From the NCBI GenBank assembly GCA_007695285.1, contig REEC01000255.1, positions 1 through 50,266 of the forward strand: 50,266 nt of DNA, given 5' to 3'. Position numbers and translations under genes: made by a program. Below, one piece after another: positions 8,703-17,045 of this stretch (position 1 is its first letter; every line of letters begins with the position of its first letter). This stretch comes from Spirochaetaceae bacterium. GTDB taxonomy: Bacteria; Spirochaetota; Spirochaetia; DSM-27196; PXBQ01. The notes under the pieces are model-generated. The model was not told the DNA's origin and did no database searches. It saw nothing but the letters and a program-made list of their open reading frames with translations.

Positions 8703-9743
8703 ATGTTCCGACGATCGCGTCGACCCGTTTACGTTCTCTCGATCGACGGTGGGGGTATTCGCGGCCTGTTGCCTGCGCTCGTCTTGCGCGAACTCGAGGC
8801 GCGTATCGCGCGAATTCGAGGAACTCGTGGCGCCGTCCGATTCGACCGGATTTTTGACCTGATATCGGGGACATCGACCGGGGGGCTCATTGCGTTGGGG
8901 CTCTGCAAACCACGCTGCACCGAGGCCGGGTGTTCCGATTACCCGGATCTCACGGTCGAGCAGATGGTCGAGATGTACGCGACGTACGGAGCGACGATTT
9001 TCCCCCGGTCGAGGTTCGCGTCGCTGCACGCGATGAGGCAGGCGTTCAGCGAAAAGTACGATTCGGTGGGGATAGAGACCGTGCTCGCCGATACGTTCGG
9101 CGACGTCACGGTTCAGAACGCGCTCACGAACCTGCTGATCACAAGTTACGATACCGAGAGGCGGCACCCCGTTTTTTTCAAGAAGAAACCGCACGCGAGC
9201 AGTCCCGACAATCTCAACTTCTTCATGCGCGACGTCGGCCGCGCGACCGCGGCCGCGCCGACATTTTTTGAGCCGGCGTACATCGGCCCCGTTCCCGACG
9301 ACGGCCGGAGATTCTGTCTTGTCGACGGGGGAGTCTTTGCGAACAATCCGGCGGTCTGCGCGTACATCGAAGCCAGACGGATTTTCCCGCGCACGAGGCG
9401 AGTCCTCATGGTGTCACTCGGCACCGGGAGCTCGACGTTGCGGTTCACGTACGCCGAAATGCGCAACTGGGGCTACATCGACTGGGTTTCGCCGTCGAAA
9501 GGAGTGCCGTTGTCGAGTATGATGATGGACGGGCAGAGCGAGGCCGTGTCGTACCAGTTGCGAAATCACCCCCGGGTCGATTACCACCGTTTCAACGGGT
9601 CGCTCGCGGGGTTCAGCGAGGAAATGGACGATGCGGGCGAGAAGAATATTCGTGACCTGCGTATCCTCGCCGACACCGTGATTCGGACGAACGACGCGGA
9701 ACTCGAACGCACTGCAAGGATTCTTGCGCGGAGGCCGTCGTGA
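8703..9743 (+). CDS. Patatin-like phospholipase
   Basis: A 346-residue lipid acyl hydrolase of the patatin family. The oxyanion loop is DGGGIRG (residues 15-21), the nucleophile elbow GTSTG (S58), and the catalytic Asp is in VDGGVFANNP (D208), so the Ser-Asp dyad is complete. There is no signal peptide; it should act on the inner face of the membrane. Proteins of this shape include CapV, the cGAMP-activated phospholipase of CBASS, but also many housekeeping patatins. Here no CD-NTase gene is present; the neighbouring nucleotide cyclase is class III. CAGGA at about 8689 supports the ATG. The stop overlaps the GTG of purK. Confidence 0.9.
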   Translation: MFRRSRRPVYVLSIDGGGIRGLLPALVLRELEARIARIRGTRGAVRFDRIFDLISGTSTGGLIALGLCKPRCTEAGCSDYPDLTVEQMVEMYATYGATIFPRSRFASLHAMRQAFSEKYDSVGIETVLADTFGDVTVQNALTNLLITSYDTERRHPVFFKKKPHASSPDNLNFFMRDVGRATAAAPTFFEPAYIGPVPDDGRRFCLVDGGVFANNPAVCAYIEARRIFPRTRRVLMVSLGTGSSTLRFTYAEMRNWGYIDWVSPSKGVPLSSMMMDGQSEAVSYQLRNHPRVDYHRFNGSLAGFSEEMDDAGEKNIRDLRILADTVIRTNDAELERTARILARRPS

Positions 9744-10843
9744 CACTCGGTATACTCGGTGGGGGACAACTCGGCCTCATGACCGCGCTCGACGCGCGGC
9801 GCCTTGGAGTCAAGACAATAATACTCGACCCCGAGCCGGCGGCGCCGGCCCGTTTCTACGCCGACGATTTTGTCTGCGGACGGCTCGACGACGAGACCGC
9901 GATCCGGCGCGTCGTGTCCGCCGCCGACGTCACGACGTTCGAGATCGAGCACATTTCGACCGACGTGCTTCTCCGCCTCGAAGCCGAACACCACGTATTC
10001 CATCCGTGCGCGGAAGTGCTCGCGACGATTCAGGACAAACTCGCGCAGAAAAAGGTGTTCAAGCGCGCAGGAGTCCCGGTTCCGCGTTTTGCGCCGGCCG
10101 ACACCGAATGGACCGAATGGCCGGCGGTGTGGAAGGCCCGGCGCGGAGGGTACGACGGCCGTGGCGTTCAAGTCGTCGACGGTCCGGCCGACGTGCCTTC
10201 CGGTGTGCCGGGTATGCTCGAGGTCATGATCCCGATCGCGACCGAGATCGCCGTGTTGATCGTCCGGGGAGCCGATACCGAGGCGGTCTTTCCCGTTCTT
10301 GAGATGTCGTTCGAGGCCGGTGCAAACATCTGTACCGAGGTGTTCGCACCCGCTGCGATCCCCCGCGACATCGCCGAACGTGCGACCAAGATCGGACGTG
10401 AGACCGTCTCCGCGCTCGGAGGCCGCGGGGTGTTCGCCGTCGAGATGTTCGTGACACCCGGCGGTGAGCTGTACGTGAACGAGGTCGCCCCGCGGCCGCA
10501 CAACTCGGGCCATCTCTCGATCGAGGCGTGCGAGACGAGCCAGTTCGAGCAGCACATTCGCGCGGTGCTCGGGCTGCCGCTCGGGTCGACGGGCTTGATC
10601 AGCCCCGCGTCGATGAGAAACCTGCTCGGCGCCGCCGACGGAGAGATCGGTCGAACGTGCGTCTCGGGGCTCGACGCCGCACTCGCGGTGCCGGGGGCAC
10701 GAGTACATCTGTACGGCAAGAGCGAATGCCGTCCGAACCGGAAAATGGGGCACGTGACCGCCTTGGCCCGGACGCTCGCCGATGCACGAGAACGAGCGGT
10801 CCGCGCCGCGAGCGCGATCCGCATAACAGGAGAGGAGCGATGA
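9740..10843 (+). CDS. purK: 5-(carboxyamino)imidazole ribonucleotide synthase PurK
   Basis: A 367-residue ATP-grasp enzyme that makes N5-CAIR from AIR, bicarbonate and ATP in purine synthesis. The N-terminus [12 protein letters not shown] and the late block [13 protein letters not shown] are PurK signatures. The length is normal. It starts at a GTG whose last two bases are part of the patatin stop (GTGA, 9740-9743) and overlaps purE by 4 bases (ATGA), so the three genes are tightly coupled. The association of patatin with purKE is probably just operon packing. Confidence 0.95.
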   Translation: MTLGILGGGQLGLMTALDARRLGVKTIILDPEPAAPARFYADDFVCGRLDDETAIRRVVSAADVTTFEIEHISTDVLLRLEAEHHVFHPCAEVLATIQDKLAQKKVFKRAGVPVPRFAPADTEWTEWPAVWKARRGGYDGRGVQVVDGPADVPSGVPGMLEVMIPIATEIAVLIVRGADTEAVFPVLEMSFEAGANICTEVFAPAAIPRDIAERATKIGRETVSALGGRGVFAVEMFVTPGGELYVNEVAPRPHNSGHLSIEACETSQFEQHIRAVLGLPLGSTGLISPASMRNLLGAADGEIGRTCVSGLDAALAVPGARVHLYGKSECRPNRKMGHVTALARTLADARERAVRAASAIRITGEER

Positions 10844-11376
10844 GCGACACGAGCCCGCCGGCCGTCGGCGTCATTATGGGAAGCGACTCGGATCTGGCGG
10901 TCATGAAAGCGGCTTCCGATGCTCTGACCGAGTTCGGAATACCGCACGAAGTCACGATCGTCTCGGCGCATCGGACGCCCGACAGGATGTACGAGTACTC
11001 GCGCGGCGCCGGCGCGCGCGGACTCAAGGTGATCATCGCGGGCGCCGGTGGCGCGGCGCATCTGCCCGGAATGGTCGCCGCGTTGACGCCGTTGCCGGTC
11101 ATCGGCGTACCGGTCAAGACGTCGAGCCTCGACGGACTCGACTCGCTTTTATCGATCGTCCAGATGCCGCGCGGCGTCCCGGTTGCGACGGTCGCGATCA
11201 ACAACGCCCGGAACGCCGGGCTCCTGGCCGCGCGTATGCTCGCGATCGCCGATCCGGCGTTGATGCGACGGATTGATGCCGGCGTGGCCGCTTCCGCAGA
11301 GGCCGTGGCCGAAGCCGCGGCGCGGCTCGAGCGACTCGGACCGGAACAGTACCTCGCCGAGAAAGAGAAACGCTGA
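10840..11376 (+). CDS. purE: N5-carboxyaminoimidazole ribonucleotide mutase PurE (class I)
   Basis: A 178-residue enzyme that turns N5-CAIR into CAIR, the step after PurK. Family blocks are [20 protein letters not shown] (with the catalytic His), and [10 protein letters not shown]. Presence with purK marks the bacterial two-step class I route. The ATG is preceded by AGGAG with good spacing and overlaps the purK stop. The C-terminal 25 residues are Ala/Glu-rich, a modest extension. Transcription is convergent with the AI-2E permease gene 48 bases away. Confidence 0.95.
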   Translation: MSDTSPPAVGVIMGSDSDLAVMKAASDALTEFGIPHEVTIVSAHRTPDRMYEYSRGAGARGLKVIIAGAGGAAHLPGMVAALTPLPVIGVPVKTSSLDGLDSLLSIVQMPRGVPVATVAINNARNAGLLAARMLAIADPALMRRIDAGVAASAEAVAEAAARLERLGPEQYLAEKEKR

Positions 11377-11424
11377 GAGAATACTGCCGCACTTTGCGCG
11401 GATAGTTGGCCGCACGGAGCGTGG

Positions 11425-12507
11425 CTAGTTGGCGGTGTTTTTCATCTGCAGTTCCTCGGCGTACCGACGCGTGAAGATCCGCCATACGACGATGAATAGC
11501 GACGCGATGACCGGACCGACCAGGAAGCCGATCAGGCCGAGCCACGCGATCCCACCGATCGTCGCGAACAGCACCAACGCGGGGTGAAGCCCCGTTCGGC
11601 CGCCAAGAAGAACCGGGCGAAGCACGTTCTGCGTGAGCGCGACGCCACCGAACCCGAGCACGATCAGCAACAGGCCGGAGATCACGCGGCCCGTCGCGAT
11701 GAGAATGAAACCCGCCGGTAGCAGCACCAGGTTGGTTCCGACGAGCGGGATCATCGAGAGGATCATCACGATAACGCCCCACAAAAACGGCGACGGCAGG
11801 CCGAACACGAGGAACAGGACTGTCGCGTACGCGCCCTCGATCAAACCGATGATCACCGTCGAGATCAGCGTCGCGCTCGTCGTGTTCAGAGTTTCCCGAA
11901 CGATCTGATCGAACTCGCTGTTCGGCATCGGGATCGCGTCGCGAATCTTCTCGACAAAACCCGGACCATCGACGAAAAGAAAAAACATCACGAACAGAAC
12001 GACGACGAAGTTCAAAACCGTCATCGTGACGCTCGCGAACGACCGTTGCGTGATCTCGATGATGAACGACGAGCCCGCCGACAACGACTCCCTGAGTACT
12101 TCCTCGAGTGGGATCGCCTGGAAATCGGCGAGAAAAGACCCGATAAACGGGATGGCACGGAGTCGGTCGAGCACCTCGACGTCGCGCAGCGCTTGGGTAA
12201 GCTCGGGCCACCTCTGAACGATCGTGTTGTATCCACCGACGGCCTCCGCGTACACGATCGCGCTCACCGCCGACACGGGTATCGCGACGACGACGAACAC
12301 AACGAGCACGGTACACGCGGAGGCAATCCGCGCCTGTCCCCGGCAGATGCGTTCGAAGAAGCGGTACACGCGACGGAAAACACGGACAAAGACGATCGCG
12401 ATGAAGATCGCGAGCAAAAACGGCGACATCAACCGATAGAACGCGAGCGTGAGACCGACAAAAACCACGAGGAAAAACGCCTCGACGACGCCGAATTTCT
12501 TTTTCAT
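11425..12507 (-). CDS. AI-2E family transporter (permease)
   Basis: A 360-residue inner-membrane protein with about 7-8 transmembrane helices, of the AI-2E/UPF0118 (PerM) family. Characteristic pieces are the two N-terminal helices, a long amphipathic linker, and late loops IPLVGTNLVLLPAG and GGRTGLHPALVLFATIGG. Members export autoinducer-2 or exchange ions; the substrate here is unknown. AAGAGGG upstream of the ATG is a good Shine-Dalgarno site. It is divergent from the alarmone synthetase gene, with 56 bases between starts. Confidence 0.88.
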   Translation of the reverse strand: MKKKFGVVEAFFLVVFVGLTLAFYRLMSPFLLAIFIAIVFVRVFRRVYRFFERICRGQARIASACTVLVVFVVVAIPVSAVSAIVYAEAVGGYNTIVQRWPELTQALRDVEVLDRLRAIPFIGSFLADFQAIPLEEVLRESLSAGSSFIIEITQRSFASVTMTVLNFVVVLFVMFFLFVDGPGFVEKIRDAIPMPNSEFDQIVRETLNTTSATLISTVIIGLIEGAYATVLFLVFGLPSPFLWGVIVMILSMIPLVGTNLVLLPAGFILIATGRVISGLLLIVLGFGGVALTQNVLRPVLLGGRTGLHPALVLFATIGGIAWLGLIGFLVGPVIASLFIVVWRIFTRRYAEELQMKNTAN

Positions 12508-12563
12508 GTTCGCCCTCTTCCCATTTTCGGGGACTATGGTATAGTAGACGTGAAACTTTTTCC

Positions 12564-13832
12564 ATGGATGAATCCAATAACATGAGCACCCCGTTACGAC
12601 AGTTGATCACTATCGCTCTTCCTTTGCCCGGGCGTGCAGATCTTGAAAACCGATACCGGAAGGTTGTCGACGCGTACGAGAAGGCACTGCACGAAATGCA
12701 GCGGCGCCTGCTGCGGGATCTGAAGCGGCTCGAGATCTCGCCGACCGTGAAGTACCGTGTAAAATCGTTTCAGAGCTATTATGAGAAGCTGCTCAGGCGT
12801 GCGCGAAAAACCCAGAACGGCGAAACGTGCATCGAGATTACCGATCTGCTCGGTATCCGGATCGTCTGCCCGTTTATCGAGGATCTTTCGTTGGTCGAGG
12901 AACGAATCCGTGCGATATTCAATGTGACCGAAGTCGAGCGAAAGGGCGCCGAGTTTTCGTTCAAGGAGTTCGGATACGAGTCGACGCATTATCTTGTAAC
13001 GGTACCGCAGGACATCGTCGAGAGCGTCCACGTGAACGCGGGACTCGTGTGTGAGGTTCAGCTCAGAACGATTTTGCAGGATGCGTGGGCCGAGGTAGAG
13101 CACGAACTCGTGTATAAGTCGGAGTTCACACCGTTCGACGAGCCGCTTCGAAGAAAGCTCGCCGCGTTGAACGCAAACTTGTCGCTTGCCGACATGATTT
13201 TCCAGGAGATCCGGGAGTACCAACGGCGGTTACACACGGAACTCGAAAAACGTCGTGACTCGTTCTGGACCAAGATTCGCGCGGTCGATTCCGAACAGTT
13301 GCACCCGCCGCAGTCCGGGCCGTCGGCTGACGTACGCTTTTCCGAGCTCACGGGCACGGGAACGATCGACGAGCTTCTGCTCAAGGGACTTCTCGCTCAC
13401 AACGACGGGAGCTTCGTGACGGCGATCGAACACTACGATCGTATTCTTGGAATGACCCCTCGTCCGGCGATTCAGGCGGTTGTTCATATTCACCGAGGAA
13501 TGGCTCATTTCGGGCTCTCGCATTACGACCGCGCGGTCGCCGACTTCTCACGAACCCTCGAGCTCGAGCCGGAAAACTTCAAGGCGTACTACTACCGCGC
13601 GGTCGTGCACAAGATCCACGAACGATATTCGGACGCGGTTCGAGATTTCTCGGCGTGTCTCGATCTCGACCCGTACCAGTACGACGCGCTGCTCGGGCGG
13701 GCGCAGGTTCTCGATGCGCTCGGTCGCGCCGACGACGCGCTGGCCGACTGTTCGCTCGCGCTCAAAATCGCGCCGGAGTCGCCCGAGGCCTGTGCGTTAC
13801 GGGACAAAATCGCTTCACGAGGTACTCCATGA
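12564..13832 (+). CDS. RelA/SpoT-type (p)ppGpp synthetase domain fused to TPR repeats
   Basis: A 422-residue cytosolic protein. Residues about 30-245 are an alarmone synthetase domain: TDLLGIR (93-99, with the metal-binding Asp), GYESTHYLV (137-145), EVQLRT (164-169) and AWAEVEH (174-180). There is no HD hydrolase domain and no TGS/ACT regulatory domain. Residues about 270-415 are TPR repeats, for example IHRGMAHFGLSHYDRAVADF and YYYRAVVHKIHERYSDAVRD. The TPR part probably recruits a partner that controls synthesis. TATAGT at 12540-12545 could be the -10 box, but no Shine-Dalgarno site is seen; an ATG at 12582 is the alternative start. Its stop overlaps the next gene. Confidence 0.87.
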   Translation: MDESNNMSTPLRQLITIALPLPGRADLENRYRKVVDAYEKALHEMQRRLLRDLKRLEISPTVKYRVKSFQSYYEKLLRRARKTQNGETCIEITDLLGIRIVCPFIEDLSLVEERIRAIFNVTEVERKGAEFSFKEFGYESTHYLVTVPQDIVESVHVNAGLVCEVQLRTILQDAWAEVEHELVYKSEFTPFDEPLRRKLAALNANLSLADMIFQEIREYQRRLHTELEKRRDSFWTKIRAVDSEQLHPPQSGPSADVRFSELTGTGTIDELLLKGLLAHNDGSFVTAIEHYDRILGMTPRPAIQAVVHIHRGMAHFGLSHYDRAVADFSRTLELEPENFKAYYYRAVVHKIHERYSDAVRDFSACLDLDPYQYDALLGRAQVLDALGRADDALADCSLALKIAPESPEACALRDKIASRGTP

Positions 13833-14926
13833 TAGAAAGCTCAGCCGAGCCCTTGAGACTTTTCGCGAGCGATAACGCTTCGGGTGTCCACCCCCGGATC
13901 ATGGAGAGGATCGCCGCCGCGAACCGGGGGCACTGCGTTTCGTACGGCGCGGACCCGCTGACGCGTCGTGGTGAAGAGAGCATCAGGCGTTTGACAGGCG
14001 GACGGACCGTCGACTTCCTGTACAACGGCACCGGAGCGAACATCGTGGCGCTCGGACTCTGCACGCGGCCGTACAACTCGGTCGTGTGCAGCGAGGAAGC
14101 GCACATAGCGACCGACGAATGCGGCGCGGCCGAACGGTTTACCGGGTGCAAACTCATGACAGTGCCGTCGCACCACGGCAAACTCGTCCCTGCCGATCTC
14201 GACGGGTTCGCCGACGCGTTCGGCGTCGAGCATCACGTGCAGCCGGCGGTTCTCTCGGTGTCGCAGTCGACCGAACTCGGCACGGTGTATCGACCCGATG
14301 AGCTGTTGGCGCTCGCGCGCGCTGCGCATGCGATCGGGCTGACCGTGCACGTCGACGGCGCGCGGATCGCAAACGCCGCGGTGTGTGTCGCGCGTGAAAT
14401 CGGTTGTTCACCGCGCGACGCGATGCACGCGGTGACGCGCGACGCGGAGATCGACTTTCTCTCGTTCGGCGGTACAAAGAACGGAGCGATGGTCGGCGAG
14501 GCTCTCGTATCGTACCGCGAGACACCGGACCTCAAGTACGTACGGAAACAGGCGGCGCAACTCGCGTCCAAGATGAGATTTATCGGTGCGCAGTTCGAGG
14601 CTCTCGCCGAGAACGATCTCTGGTTCCAGAACGCGGCGGCGTCGAACGACGCTGCGCGGCGACTCGCCGAGCGTCTGGACCGGCTGCCGGAAGTGAAGAT
14701 CGTGTACCCGGTCGACGCGAACGCGGTGTTCGTGAAGATGCCACGACACGCGATCGGCCCTGCGCAGGCCGAGCGGTTTTTCTACGTCTGGGATAAAGAG
14801 AACGACGTCGTTCGGTTCATGGCGTCTTTCGACAGTACCGCAGACGACGTCGATGACTTCGTCGCCGGTATCGCCCGCGCGATTGCCGACGGTGACTCCA
14901 CCCACGCGTCGGAAGAAACGCCATGA
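13829..14926 (+). CDS. ltaE: Low-specificity threonine aldolase / beta-eliminating lyase family
   Basis: A 365-residue PLP enzyme of the threonine aldolase fold, expected to cleave L-threonine or allo-threonine to glycine and acetaldehyde. The PLP lysine is K217 in SFGGTKNGA. HVDGARI (175-181) carries the Asp that pairs with the pyridine ring, and SDNASGVHP the N-terminal substrate region. The ATG overlaps the synthetase stop (13829-13832), with ACGAGGT upstream. It overlaps the Hpt gene by 4 bases at the other end. The frame is open upstream, but that part lies over the TPR region of the previous gene. Exact substrate is not certain. Confidence 0.87.
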   Translation: MIESSAEPLRLFASDNASGVHPRIMERIAAANRGHCVSYGADPLTRRGEESIRRLTGGRTVDFLYNGTGANIVALGLCTRPYNSVVCSEEAHIATDECGAAERFTGCKLMTVPSHHGKLVPADLDGFADAFGVEHHVQPAVLSVSQSTELGTVYRPDELLALARAAHAIGLTVHVDGARIANAAVCVAREIGCSPRDAMHAVTRDAEIDFLSFGGTKNGAMVGEALVSYRETPDLKYVRKQAAQLASKMRFIGAQFEALAENDLWFQNAAASNDAARRLAERLDRLPEVKIVYPVDANAVFVKMPRHAIGPAQAERFFYVWDKENDVVRFMASFDSTADDVDDFVAGIARAIADGDSTHASEETP

Positions 14927-15276
14927 ACCACAACGACACCGACGCAGCTTACAGTCTCGACGCGTTCGCCGATACCTACGCCGAGCACCCCGAAATCCTC
15001 GCGGAAGTGCTCAATATCTTTCTCGCTGAGACGCCCGAGAAGCTTGCTTCGCTCCACAAGGCGATCGGAGAAAAAGACCTCCCCGCCGCCGTCCGGGTCG
15101 CGCACTCTCTGGCGAACACCACCGGCACGCTCAAGGCGAACCGCGCGCTGCGCGCGGCTCGCGCGGTCGAGAGTGTCGCGCGTGCCGGCGACGTCGAAGC
15201 CGCGAGGGTCGCTACAGACGATCTTTCTTCGGAACTCAACAGAGTTATTGAAGTAATTCGCGAGGCGATTCAGTAG
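14923..15276 (+). CDS. Stand-alone histidine phosphotransfer (Hpt) protein
   Basis: A 117-residue helical protein. The phospho-accepting motif is H61 in VAHSLANTTGTLKA, close to the Hpt consensus HxLKGxxxxxG but with Ala in place of the usual Lys at +3. The four-helix-bundle pattern and length fit a free Hpt module that passes phosphate between receiver domains. No hybrid kinase is next to it. It overlaps the aldolase stop by ATGA and closes the alarmone synthetase-aldolase-Hpt run. Confidence 0.82.
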   Translation: MNHNDTDAAYSLDAFADTYAEHPEILAEVLNIFLAETPEKLASLHKAIGEKDLPAAVRVAHSLANTTGTLKANRALRAARAVESVARAGDVEAARVATDDLSSELNRVIEVIREAIQ

Positions 15277-15322
15277 AGATTGCCGCGGGACACGTCTATC
15301 GCGCATCGCGACGATCGCACGG

Positions 15323-15673
15323 TTACTCGTGCGGAGGTGTGTCAAGCTCTTCCGGGCGACGTTCGGGGATCTGGCGGACCGGTTTGCCGGACGCCTTGAA
15401 CCGGGCGTCAAGAAAAAGGCCGCAGAAACAATGCCCGTACTCTTCCTGATCGCGCACATTGTAGTCGCACGGGCAGATGATATCTTTATCGTGCTCTCTC
15501 GTCCCCGAACCGTCCCGGCACGGGCAGAGAAAGTATCCGTATCGGTTGAAGTTGGCGGCTAGTCCGTCAACGATATCGGTGAGAAACGCTTTGTCGGGAT
15601 TGAGTTCCCATCCCTGATGGCTCGCGACCATCTCCACGAACCGCCGCGCATCGGCCGGTGTCTTTTTTTTCAC
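15323..15673 (-). CDS. Ferredoxin-thioredoxin reductase catalytic-type protein
   Basis: A 116-residue protein with the FTR beta-subunit cysteine pattern: C50-P-C52, C67-P-C69 and C82-F-C84, followed by GLF. In chloroplast FTR these hold a 4Fe-4S cluster and an adjacent disulfide that is reduced one electron at a time by ferredoxin. The third motif is CFC, not CHC, with His just before it. I placed the start at a GTG (15673-15671) because TGAGG, formed by the end of the glutaredoxin gene, is 8 bases upstream; a longer reading from 15721 would overlap that gene. It lies 10 bases after glutaredoxin, suggesting a ferredoxin-FTR-glutaredoxin relay. Confidence 0.87.
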   Translation of the reverse strand: MKKKTPADARRFVEMVASHQGWELNPDKAFLTDIVDGLAANFNRYGYFLCPCRDGSGTREHDKDIICPCDYNVRDQEEYGHCFCGLFLDARFKASGKPVRQIPERRPEELDTPPHE

Positions 15674-15683
15674 TCGTGTAACC

Positions 15684-15992
15684 TCAGGCTTCGACCATGT
15701 CCTTCCATTCCTCCTCGACAAAGCCCGCGACCGCCTCGGTGTCGTCGACCACGAGGACAGGGAAAACAGTTATGTTCCTGAATTTCTCCTTGAGTTCGGC
15801 CTTTGCCTGCCTTTTGAGGTCCGGATCGATCTTGTCGAGATAGACGTACTTGAACGCGATGCCGTTCTTCTTCAAATACTCCATCCCTCGTCGGCAGAAC
15901 GCGCACGTCGAGAGCGCGTACACGCGCACGTCTTTGTCGGTGTTCGCCCCAGGCTCCAAGTCGTACTCAATACGTTGCAGTGCTGATTCCAT
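15684..15992 (-). CDS. Glutaredoxin-like protein
   Basis: A 102-residue thioredoxin-fold protein. The active site is C30-A-F-C33 in LSTCAFCRRGMEYL, and TVFPVLVVDD carries the cis-proline. It has an N-terminal extension of about 20 residues before the first strand. No glutathione-specific features are certain. Its partner is likely the FTR-type protein encoded immediately downstream. The ATG has no Shine-Dalgarno site but has a promoter-like pair ending 8 bases upstream, within the end of the preceding gene. Confidence 0.87.
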   Translation of the reverse strand: MESALQRIEYDLEPGANTDKDVRVYALSTCAFCRRGMEYLKKNGIAFKYVYLDKIDPDLKRQAKAELKEKFRNITVFPVLVVDDTEAVAGFVEEEWKDMVEA

Positions 15993-16000
15993 GGTAGCTT

Positions 16001-16029
16001 ACAATAAACCGGAATCGGCGCTCATTCAA
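16001..16029 (-). promoter_or_regulatory. Promoter of the glutaredoxin gene, predicted leaderless
   Basis: Reading the minus strand: TTGAAT (16029-16024), a 17-bp spacer, TATTGT (16006-16001). The glutaredoxin ATG starts at 15992, 8 bases later. It lets glutaredoxin and FTR be expressed apart from the metallopeptidase gene. Confidence 0.5.
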
Positions 16030-16868
16030 GCCTCTCCGTACTCGATCAGCCGTGTCTCGAGCTCCGAAAGGCGCGTGGTGAGTCCAGCGATCGTCCGTTC
16101 GATCCGCCTTTTTTCCTTGCGAATTTTGTCGATCGGGTCCTCGTCGTCGCGCGGCGGTCGAACGAGCGCGCGGACCGCGTCGGGTCCTTCACCGGCTTTG
16201 AACGCGTCTTCGGCGAGCCGCCGCTTCTCGGGATTTGAGATATTCGCTACGCGTCCCATGTTCTCATATCCGATATCGTCGGGCACGTCGTGGACGTGCA
16301 TCTTGATGATCGTCGTCGCTGCGTGACGGTCGAGCGCGAGACCGCGTTCGATGTAGTCCTCAAACCGGACGCCCCGAGTCCGGCAGAGCGTTTCGGCTTC
16401 GATCAGAACTTTGCCGAACTCCTTGATCATCTGGCCGTGCACTGCCATGAATTGAGTGCGAATCCTGTACGTCAGCGCGAGGAAGTCCGCATCTTTCTCG
16501 AAAATGTTCGTGTGTAGCCCGATCTGTTCGGCCTTTTTGAGCAGCTCATGCAGGATAAGCCGGAACTCAATCGTGTGCGACTTCGGGCCGACCGGCACGG
16601 GACTCGTCGTGAAGTGAATATGGTGCGCATACTCGTGGATCGCGGTGTACATCAGGAGATTATCGGCTGTGCCGGACGCCTGGTTCTCGGCCGGTGCCCC
16701 CGCGCCTCCGTTCGGCGTGAAATTCTTGTTGTGAATTATAATCTCGCGGGAGTCCGGTTTGTACAGTCCGTTGCATTTCTTGCTGGACTTTCCGGAAAAG
16801 ATGACGAAAAACTCCTCGACGTCGGGTTCGATCCGAAGCAGGAGGTCCTTGACCTGGTCTTGATTCAT
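16026..16868 (-). CDS. Putative zinc metallopeptidase-like protein (HExxH), unassigned
   Basis: A 280-residue soluble protein of no family I recognise. H78-E-Y-A-H82 in TAIHEYAHHIHF is a clear HExxH zinc-peptidase helix; E101 in SHTIEFRLILHELL is a possible third ligand. A strand-like stretch SREIIIHNKNF precedes it. The last 45 residues are a charged coiled coil. The C-terminal half has no known domain. I prefer the ATG at 16868; 25 extra codons upstream (to 16943) use codons rare in this window, such as CTA, TTA and AGG. A TATGTT lies 7 bases before that ATG. It is followed by glutaredoxin and FTR genes, so a link to redox or protein quality control is possible but unproven. Confidence 0.72.
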   Translation of the reverse strand: MNQDQVKDLLLRIEPDVEEFFVIFSGKSSKKCNGLYKPDSREIIIHNKNFTPNGGAGAPAENQASGTADNLLMYTAIHEYAHHIHFTTSPVPVGPKSHTIEFRLILHELLKKAEQIGLHTNIFEKDADFLALTYRIRTQFMAVHGQMIKEFGKVLIEAETLCRTRGVRFEDYIERGLALDRHAATTIIKMHVHDVPDDIGYENMGRVANISNPEKRRLAEDAFKAGEGPDAVRALVRPPRDDEDPIDKIRKEKRRIERTIAGLTTRLSELETRLIEYGEA

Positions 16869-16949
16869 ACGTCGAAACATACCGGAGTTTTGAAGTAATT
16901 GCGATAGGGGCCTCCGATTTCGAGCCGGACAGAACTCTGCCATGATCGA

Positions 16950-16969
16950 GTGTCACATCGACGTGACAC
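16950..16969. promoter_or_regulatory. Palindromic operator candidate between divergent genes
   Basis: GTGTCAC-N6-GTGACAC, a perfect 7-bp inverted repeat with a 6-bp centre. It lies between the divergent metallopeptidase-like and GH3 genes. Size and symmetry suit a dimeric helix-turn-helix regulator. Which promoter it would control is not clear. Confidence 0.45.
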
Positions 16970-17045
16970 ACATCGGCGTGATCTTGACCGCTGCGGAAAT
17001 TTCAGGCATGAATTAAGAACCGCCACGAAGATCAGGGAGACAAAG

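Noticed and set aside
8703-9743. The patatin as a CBASS CapV effector with an anti-phage system around it.
   Set aside because: No CD-NTase, Cap2/Cap3 or other CBASS gene is present, and purK follows directly. Only the weaker class III cyclase hypothesis is kept.
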